Part shown: piece after piece, positions 24,401 through 33,400 of the stretch | Layout: each line of letters begins with the position of its first letter | Numbering within the stretch: position 1 is the first letter of the stretch | The notes under the pieces: generated by a model | The model's database searches: none | Told to the model about the DNA's origin: nothing | What the model saw: only the letters and a program-made list of their open reading frames with translations | Position numbers and translations under genes: made by a program | Source of the DNA: Anticarsia gemmatalis | Lineage: Eukaryota; Arthropoda; Insecta; Lepidoptera; Erebidae | Assembly: GCF_050436995.1 (NCBI RefSeq) | Contig: NC_134754.1 | Location: 241,001 to 305,000 of the forward strand | Reading direction: 5' to 3' | Length of the DNA: 64,000 bases

Positions 24401-26378
24401 CTGTTAGATTATTCAAAGAATCTGTCATGACTCTGGTTTCGGTAGCATGGCAATTTATTACAAAACGACAAAAATAAAATACCATAAGCAAAACTTGAAT
24501 TGAAGTACCCTATCTGCTAATAGAATAAAGTAAAAAAAATACAATTTAATTTTTGTAACTTTTCAGTAATGGAGTTAGTCGGGCCCAAATACCGAGTAGC
24601 AGCCGGAGCCTCACTGAACACAATATTCGCATTCGGAGAAGTACTAATGGGAATAATCGCATGGTGTGTACCTAACTGGAGAAATCTCACCCTTGCCTTA
24701 TACACCCCTCAACTACTCACAGTGTCATACTTCTGGATAGCAACCGAATCAGTCAGATGGTACATGAGTAAGGGAAGATACGCGGAGTCGGAAGCTTTAC
24801 TAAAGAAGATAGCTAAAGTAAATGGAAAGAAATTATCTGAACAATCTTTGGAACAGTTAAGGACAACAGTAGAAGAGGGAGCTAGGAAGGCAGAGACAAA
24901 AGAACAGAAGACCAATAATGAACCGTCACTTGTCATTCTAGTTTTTCAACACAAACGGGTGCTACTCCGATGTATCGTATCTCCTATTTGGTGGATCACC
25001 AGTACTTTCACATTCTACGGCTTGTCGGTCAATTCCATAAATATGTCTGGGAATAAATATGTAAACTATATAGCCGTGGCTGCGATGGAGATCCCTGGGT
25101 ATTGGTTAGCAGTGTACTTGATGGGAAAGATTGGAAGAAAACCGGTGCTGATTATGGCGTTTTGGACTTGCGCTGCTTGTCAAACAGCGTACGTTTTTAT
25201 GCCACAAGGTAAGAATTCCGTTTCTTTAGCAGCGTTTAGAGTTGTTATATAGATTTTAGATGAATGCATTGTGATCTTATAAAAACTATGCTAGCATTGT
25301 GACCTAACTTTTCCATGCACGGATCTATGCGCCATAGTAAAGCAGTAACAAGTTAAATTTTGTTTTCTATACAATCATGTGTACTAAACGAAATCAGTTA
25401 CTGTAGTATATGAAATGAACTAAACAGACTGGATTACCGATTCATAACATGGTGATAGCTTAATACCCAGTGATCAAACTATATTTTAATTCTTATCGCC
25501 GGTCCACTAATTATTATCAAAATATTATTTCTGCTTTGCTAATTTTCAGGCATGCCCGCAGTGTCACTAGCAGTGTACCTCATAGCCAAGTCCAGTATCG
25601 CGATGGTGATAGTGTCAGTGTACGTGTACACTATCGAGCTGTACCCGACCAAGTATCGACACAGACTGTTCGCCTTCTCGTCCATGATGGGCAGATTTGG
25701 ATCCATTCTGGCGCCACTCACGCCTGCCTTTGTAAGTTCCTTCATTTATATAGGTGTTTCTTTTCCTAGAAAGATATACGCGGGTCATATCGGTAAGTAA
25801 TTTTTGATGATGAATCATCATAAGGCCGATTTTCTATCACCAATAAATATAACTATCCTATCTACAACCTTTAGTTTTCTTTTTTTGCATAATAATTTGT
25901 TTCTTGCACGTTCAGCGTTTTTCACAAGAACTATTAGTTCATTTACGACAAGTATTTTTAAAAGTCAAATTGTCGATAATACTGTGAGTAGAAAATTGCC
26001 CTTCAGGTGTACTTTGATCCACGGAGATTATGCTATAGATATGTATCGTTGAGATAGATACAATATATGAGATAGGTAAATACATGTTGTCTATTTTGAA
26101 AAGTAAATAGTAAGTTTTCAAATTCAAAATAACCTTTATTTCTTAAACTTAGTACAAAGCATTTAAAATAGTCATATATTATAATTCTTTGGTTAAATAT
26201 TATAATATTTCAGGGCGCACAATGGTTTGAAGAGTTGCCCTTCGTATTATTCGGCAGTATGGCGCTTCTATCAGGGTTACTGATCTTCCTCACGCCGGAG
26301 ACGCTCGGCACCAAGCTACCTGATACTCTTGAAGAAGCTGAGAAACTTGGCCTCAAAGATAACAAAATTGACAAATAA
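21484..26378 (+). CDS. SLC22-type organic cation transporter, gene D
   Basis: Complete member, 552 aa, the shortest. The exons are 21484-21671, 22275-22500, 22802-23057, 24567-25208, 25550-25731 and 26214-26378. The start is ATG in CAAAAAATGGGG, with A at -3 and G at +4. N-terminal motif VEEIGQFGKYQAR, then TM1 ending WGGVEYVFTT. The loop has CLIPECDSDQPEWSPVW and DNCQRFANTTVEVANKT (two sequons), then KTCPSSLF and QCCEEYVYEN, with an extra Cys next to the last conserved one. Then ACDEWRRSSIG, SDRWGRR, TESVRWYMSKGR, EIPGYW, KIGRKPVL, IELYPTKYRH, and the tail TPETLGTKLPDTLEEAEKLG. It is closest to E: both have TFTFYGLS in TM7, and exon 6 is nearly identical between them. Intron 3 is 1.5 kb and contains a long hairpin with arms of about 190 bp. 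Confidence 0.92.
23119..23592. repeat. long inverted repeat (approximately 190-bp arms), intron 3 of gene D
   Basis: The left arm 23119-23308 (ATGCCATCAAAAACATTCTG ... GCCATCGCA) and right arm 23399-23592 (TGCGATGACC ... AGAATGTTTTTGATGGCAT) are close to exact reverse complements around a 90-nt loop. The outer 130 bp are almost perfect and the inner part has a few indels. The element has no ORF. Confidence 0.85.
23935..24310. repeat. unclassified repeat with octamer repeats and a GC hairpin, intron 3 of gene D
   Basis: At 24003-24036 a GTGAGTCA-like octamer is repeated four times with small changes. At 24252-24271 GGGGGCAC-TTCC-GTGCCCCC forms an 8-bp GC stem with a 4-nt loop. The mix of a tandem repeat, 'aaattcaaaattttaa' and a GC-rich end in AT-rich surroundings suggests a transposable-element 3' end; I cannot assign a family. 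Confidence 0.35.
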
Positions 26379-26397
26379 CTACTAGAGATGCGAGAAA

Positions 26398-26431
26398 AAT
26401 AAAAAGTATATGACTGGTATTGACAAATAAA
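26398..26431 (+). terminator. polyadenylation signals of gene D
   Basis: Two AATAAA hexamers, at 26398-26403 and 26426-26431, begin 20 and 48 nt after the TAA stop of gene D. Either could direct cleavage. Confidence 0.65.
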
Positions 26432-26902
26432 TTATTTTTTATTTATATTTGTTAAGGTTTATTATTTAATCTGTAAATTGTACAAAACAAAAGCCCCCGC
26501 TCATGTACAAAGCTATTTCATAAATTAAGTCGAAACGGAATTAATTTTCTAGAAACAAAGCAGTCTTCTTTTCATCCCTAGTCTTTACCTACATTTATGC
26601 TCATCTTTATTAAATACGGTTTAGGAATTAAATTTACTGATGTACTAAAAATCACACATCACAGGGGTCTCATGGATATACCCGAATATCAACAAGTAAT
26701 CATAACTTTGAAACTTTTGCGTAGCATGTTGAATCTATAGGATACAGGAAAAATTACGAGTAAATCATAGAGTAATTACTTTATCAAGTACTCTTTCTAA
26801 ATACATATTATTACGTACACGTGCCAGCAGTTGGGCTAGAGTGCCCAGTGATTGATGCATTAAAATAACAAGATGAGATAAACACTATCACCACATCAAA
26901 CC

Positions 26903-27037
26903 TATCTGATAGCTGACAGACAAATGTGGATTTATCAGAATTAACTAGTTGCTATCGATGGACAAAACGTCTATTTAAGAGAGGCGAACAGTCTTCTTGT
27001 GGCGGTCCTGTTTGAAATAACAGTTGACGATATAAAA
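26903..27037 (+). promoter_or_regulatory. candidate promoter of gene E (GATA motifs, TATA box)
   Basis: TATCTGATA at 26903-26911 is an overlapping pair of inverted GATA sites, and TTATCAG follows at 26932. TATAAAA at 27031-27037 is the best TATA box; TATTTAAGA at 26972 is an alternative. Taking out the 349 bp added by the SINE insertion leaves TATAAAA about 111 nt from the ATG, close to the 78 nt seen in gene B. Confidence 0.45.
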
Positions 27038-27088
27038 GGAATAAGCTCAAATACACTTAGTAAATATTTGGATACGACAGATTTCATT

Positions 27089-27427
27089 GAGACCAGGCAA
27101 CTCTCGCTCTCTCATCGTATGGTTGGTGGTCAACCTAGTGTCAAAGTTGTTTAAGCCGCCCGAAGGCCTTTGACATGGCTTAACGACTGTTATCTTAATT
27201 GACAACAACCGGAACCGACTTTTTACGTACCTCCGTCAACTGTGTAGGCGTTTGTTTATCGTGTCCAAGTGTCCAATTGCATTGAAACTAGACAGCTGTG
27301 CAATTTATCAATAGTGTCCAAGTGTGTATTGTGCACATACTTGTATACTTATTTTTCCATTACTCTCATATCCCAGTTGGACTGTACAAACAGCAAGAGA
27401 AGAAATTAACCGTCATGTCAGTACAGT
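27089..27427 (-). mobile_element. composite SINE inserted in the 5' leader of gene E, 10-bp target duplication
   Basis: AGATTTCATT occurs at 27079-27088 and again at 27428-27437, flanking 339 bp. The first part (about 27117-27230) is the reverse complement of the 3' half of the 5S-derived SINE at 45473-45689, sharing GGTCAACCTAGTGTCAAAG and AAGCCGCCCGAAGGCCTTTG. The second part (about 27260-27390) resembles the reverse SINE at 54138-54448, sharing GTGTCCAAGTGTGT and CATTGAAACT. The direct repeats indicate target-primed insertion. Confidence 0.7.
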
Positions 27428-27497
27428 AGATTTCATTAACAATATCAGTTAAGACAAACGTATTTCATCAATTGAAGAAAAAGAATACTAGAGGAAT

Positions 27498-30400
27498 ATG
27501 GGAGCCGATGTCAAAGAAATTGTTCGTCCAAAGATTGACATAGATGCGATACTAGTGAATGAAGCTGGACAGTTCGGGAAGTTTCAGGTGCGGATGTATT
27601 TACTGGTTCTAGTGGCCGTGTTGTTTCATACGTGGGCCAGTGTTGAGTATGTGTTCACTACGACACGGATGAAGACTAGGTAAGTGTTTGTTATTGTGTT
27701 ATTATGAAGAACGAAAACACATCAAAAAGTGTTTGATTTTATAGCGATCGATACCGAACTCATCATCATCATCATCATCTAAGAAGTATGATCATATAAC
27801 TTAGCACAACGGGAAGACGTAGGGGTTGATCATTAATTTATAAAAAAATGAATATTCAAGCCTAGAGGATCGTCAGTTTTTTCTACAGGCGATGACATGT
27901 CAAAAGGTAAACCTACTATTGTAGTCTTCATCCCCAAACATAATTTTAAACGTTTTACTTATATATGTCTATCTTTGTGTTCGTAAACTACACACACAAG
28001 TAAGTTACGCTCACCGATCGATAAACAATCTGTAGGTTAAACAACCCCTGCCGCGGTCATTCCATAGATGGGTGACCGCAAAGTGGTATGTGAACTGGGC
28101 AACTTCGTGCTTTCAAGAGCACGTGAAATGTCTCGGTTCTTGTCAATTATGATAACAGTCGTTAAGATACGTCAAAGGCCTTCGGGCGGCATGAACAACG
28201 TTGACTTCTCATCGTTTGAACTTTGAACTCTTCTTCTCATCGTTGTACCAAACGATGAGAAGAAGAGTAATCACGAATGACACGTAATAGATTACCTTAT
28301 TGATTGCAGGTGTTTGATCCCAGAATGTGACAATGATCAACCAGAATGGTCTCCAGACTGGATATATAACGCAATTCCGCCCACTGCTCCGACCAACAAT
28401 TGCTACCGCTTCGCTAATACTTCCACAGTTCTAGACAGTAGTGACACGTGCCCTAGCGGTCTCTTTGACACGACCACCCTCCTGCCATGCGAGGAATATG
28501 TCTATGAAAACACCAATACTGTGGTCTATGATGTAAGTTTATCTGTCTACTAGCTGACCAGCGCAACTTTGCTTGCTTTTTGTATTTTGGTGCCAAAAGA
28601 GTGCCTGATAAAATGTTTCAGCCTGTAGCAATAACAATTTCAACATTTATTACGAAAAAAAATAGTCTGAGTATTTTGGTTAAACCTTTTAAGAGTATTT
28701 TATCAATTAATCAATCAGTCAATACGCAATTGACCGTTGCGTTTTTTCTAACGTGTATTTGATCGGCCCCTGATCGATATTGGTTAGCAGAATAGTGATT
28801 CTCTACCACAGTCGACTAATGAGACACTGATCAAAGCCCGGGTTGAGGTTGTCGCAATTTTTTTTTTACCTTCTCCAAGAAGGTATTCTTCTATTATAGT
28901 TCTTTATAATACACGTACTCATGCCTGTTTTTCAATTCCTCATTTCGAATTGAATTTGAAAATTGAAGATTTTAAAAGGCGGTTTTTTATATACTTAATA
29001 TCTATGTCATTTTAAATATTAACAACTACTCGATAGTATCAAGTGCATTCAATTGCGGTTTAGATAAAATGTCAAATGCATTTTTAGTTTATCTTGGGAT
29101 TTAAATCCACGGTTTCATGGAGGCTGAGCGCAAAACTTAATCTAGACTGACATAAGACGACCTTTCCTTTTTTTCTTATACTGTATAAAATTTAGTGTAG
29201 ACTAAAGTCAGTACTGACTTAAGCCAGAATTGTCCTGCATGCTCAAACCATCCTGAAGGGTTATCAGACAATCGCTACATACTTATAAAATAGAGTCCCT
29301 TAACCGCGGAGTCTGTACCGCGGAGTCTGTCTATCTATCTGTGGAAAACTCAAAATGTACTAAACGGCTTTCTGTGCGGTTTGACCAATAGATAGAACGA
29401 TTCTCGATAAAGTGTCTGCGTATAATTTGTTAAGGTTAACCGTATGGCCGCTCTAATAATTTATGAATCTTCTGCAACTCCCATATTATGTTTGTACGGT
29501 AAACCCGCGGTTTCTGAGGTACATTTAGCGATAGTTTATCTATTCAATATCTTTTTTTATATGAGTTTATACGCTATTCAATAGATAAACTACCGCTAAG
29601 TATACTCAGAAACCGGGCGTAAGAGAAGGCAAGTCTATCTTACGCCAATCTTGAGTAAAGTTCGCATCTAATGACAGCAGAATCTATATTTACCTAGCCA
29701 ATATTAATTATATTATTATCTCCTTTTAGTTTGGCCTGGCCTGCGATGAGTGGAGGCGTTCATTGATCGGCGTGCTTCGCACTGCTGGTACTCTGGTAGC
29801 TCTGCCGATCACCGGCTACATATCAGACCGGTGGGGACGGCGCGTCGCTCTCGTGTTCAACTGCTTCAACACGGCCTGGCTCGGCTTCACCAGATACTGG
29901 GCTCAAACCTACATCGGCTTTGTTTTGTCGGAATTCATTGAAGCGGTCTTCGGATCTGGGATTTTCTCATGTTGTTATATTTTAAGTAAGTATTTTACAT
30001 CTTTCTAGTTTAAAAATATTTTCAAGCTGTTTGAAATTACCTATGAAATATGCATTTTATGTGCGCACTGCGAAGCTCAATTAACACAGAGTCTTCGAAC
30101 GGTCATGTTAAATAAACGTTGATATTTTGGGAAAATGCGTGATATATTGATGTTGCATTGTACTAACAAATGATTTACAAAACTATAATAAACTTTATCA
30201 TTGACTTGACTTTAATTCATGTGCGTGGTGGAAAAAGATATAAGGTAGGTGCGCCCAAAAAGGCCCTGCGCCTAAAAAGGCCCACATTCAATATTTTGAA
30301 AGTTGCAAGTTCGAATGAGTTCAAATTGCGCGCCAATATTCGGTTAGTACCATAGACAAAACTGCAACTTCATATCAAAAGGGAATTGGCGCCATATTCT

Positions 30401-33400
30401 CAGTGTTTGACAATTTGTCAGTGGAGTTGCAAATAGCGTACGGTTTATAACCTCACGCTCACAAACTTTTTAATATTTCATAAGAAAAACATGCCGTTTT
30501 CGTAATTCTGCTTACATACAACGTTACCTAAACTTGTGGGCACGACTGGCAAGGTAAGTGTTGTTTGAATTCTTTGATAGTTTTCAATTAAAAGAAATTG
30601 TTACATATATCGGATGAAGTCCCTATTAAGGCCCACTGCATGGGCTTCTAATAAGGCCCGGGCCTTTATAGGTCTATGGAAAATTATAGTTGTTTTGGAA
30701 TCTTAAAGATATTTTGGTTATTTATGGCAATTTTTGTTAACGATATTAAAGATAAGATTAATAAGAAGTTACGAGTACCTATTTACCTAACTTAACTTAG
30801 TTCAGATCATAAATTTGTTAAATTTTAGTAGACTTATGTTAAAATCGTTATACATTTTGTTAAACTGAAACTCTTTTGCCGTATTTTTAAATTAAATATT
30901 TAACTATTTTTTCAGGTTTTACAAGATGGAATCAACAGATAAGAAAATACGTGGTAAATGGACTGAAGAACAGCTTAAATCAGCTATTGAATCAGTCAAA
31001 AGCAAACAGATGTCACAACGAAAGGCAGCAGGAACCTTCAATATCCCAAGAAGAACTTTACGAAACCATTTAAAATCTGGCATCGAGGAAAAGAGCATTG
31101 GACGAAAAACTGTACTAACTAAAGATCAAGAAAAAAGTTTAGCAAAACGAATAACCCGACTGGCTCAAGTAGGCGTGCCTTTGACTCGCAAGATTGTTAG
31201 GAAACAAGCCTACTTATTTTGTAAAGCCTATGATATAACAAATACCTTCAATGACAAAAAATGCATTGCTGGCAGAAAATGGCTGAACAATTTTTTGAAG
31301 AGAAACTCCGAAATTTCTATTCGCAAAGCTCAGTTTATGAACCCTGCAAGGGCTCAAAAATTGAACAAGCACATTGTGCAACAGCATTTTCAAGCAGTAA
31401 AAAAACTGTATGACGAGTTAGACATTCCCCAACATCCAGAAAGATTATACAATATCGACGAGAAAGGATGTCGCTTAACGTTGCACCACCGGCAACAAGT
31501 TCTTGCACAAAAGGGAAGCAAGAGAGTACATTTCATAGCACAGGAACATGCTGAAAACGTCACAATTGCAATGTGTGTGAATGCTTCTGGTAATTCAGTT
31601 CCTCCTATGATTTTATTTAAAGGAAAAAGACTACGCCCAGAATTTAACGACAATTTGCCTGATGGCACTATAGTCAAGATGGCACCAAAAGGTAGTATGA
31701 CTACTGAATTGTTTGTAGACTTCATCCATCATCTCGGCAACTACAAGTCTCCTGGGAAATGTTTGCTTATTTTCGATGGAGCTGCTTCGCATTTAGATGC
31801 AAGAATTGTAGATGCTGCAGACGAAAACAATATCGTACTATATTGTTTACCATCCAACACTACTCATGAGTTGCAACCGTTGGATAAGTCTGTGAATAAA
31901 TCCTACGAACACCACTGGGATGAGGAAGTATTATCGTACGCCTATCGTCATCCAGAACGCAAACTCACGAAGGCAAGATTTAATAAAATTTTCTCCAGGG
32001 TATGGCCTAAGTGCATAACCCCAGAAAATATAAAGAACGGGTTTAGAGCAACTGGACTCCATCCTTATAATCCGAATGCAATTCCCATAGAGGCATTTGC
32101 ACCTTCTATCCTCTCAGAACGGCCTGCTTTGCATGAACCTGCTTCTGATTCTCTTGCTTTCGTTGACTTACAACACAACAGCTCTGAATGTTCATCTCCA
32201 CCTCCATTTAATCTACAGTCAAAAAATCAAACGTCAACTAATGCAGTTAAGAAATTGGTTGACTACAGTTCTTCCTGTGAATCTGATGCTGAAGATAATA
32301 TAGAACAATCAGACATTAATATTTGCGATTGGGAACTACAATATCATTCTCCGATTCCAAGCACTTCTGGACACTATTTACAGCGAAGACCAGTGATTCA
32401 TTCATGTTCATCAGATTCACACGATGAAACTATTATTGATGTAAACAGATTGCAAAAACCCATTCAAAAGTCTGCTTATTACCATAAGATTTATACGTCA
32501 TCAGAATCAGAATCAGAAGAAAGGGGAGTGGGGCCACCTCAAACAGAGCCAGATCGAATAGAGACACGGGACATCCAAAAAGACGACCGTCATTCCGATG
32601 ATTCTGACAATATGTCATTATCAAATTCAAAACGAAGCATTAATCAGAAAAGACAAAAGAGGTCTCCGTTTCACGAATTCATTCCGACACCTAACTTTGT
32701 AACAGTTAAAAGTAAACCAAGGCGAAAAGCGATTAATTATATTGGTCAAAAAGTAACCAAAGATCTGTTTAATGCTGTTCAAGAAAAGAAATTAAAAACA
32801 ACAAAACCGAAGGCAAAATATACTAAAAGCCGAAGAAATAACCAGAGAAACAAAAATGATAATGGAGGTAAAGACGCAGATAAAAAGAGGGTTAAAGAAA
32901 AAAGAGCATTTGTAAACAAAAGAGGTACTAGGTCAAAAGAAAACCAGACAGAGGGATGGTATTGCCAAGCTTGTAAAGCTGAACGGGTCGCCGATATGCG
33001 GCAATGCATTATTTGTTCTTTATGGTACCACGAAGAATGTGTTGGGCTAACTAAGAATGACGTAGAAGAGTTTTTATGCCCAGATTGTAACTAAAAGCAT
33101 AATTAATAAGGTAGAAGTTTCTATTTAAATGATTTTTGTTTTTTTCTATACTCCTAAGAAGGCCCACCGAAAATGTGACGGTATTTTTTTTTACGAATAG
33201 GTTAAGTAAATGTTGATCTCTCCAAAAGTGATTGTTAGAATAGCACCACAAAAGTGTTTTTAGTTGTTTATTTTTTGAGATTTTTATTTTGTAGAAGTAT
33301 TTAGTTTTGCTACGCCTTAGTAGGCCCACCGTCTAATTTATGACCAAAAAACTATTGTAACAGACTGTTTACCTAGGAATATCTTATGTTAGGTTAAGCG

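Larger units (their letters stand above)
26379..27497. other. intergenic region D-E with the E promoter and leader
   Basis: No coding region. It holds the poly(A) signals of D, an AT-rich spacer to 26.9 kb, GATA-type motifs and TATA-like boxes of E (26903-27037), and a composite SINE inserted in the presumed 5' leader of E (27089-27427). After the insert, the last 60 nt up to the ATG look like ordinary leader. Confidence 0.6.

Noticed and set aside
31390..31725. 111-codon ORF antisense to the transposase
   Set aside because: Shadow of the intact transposase frame on the other strand.
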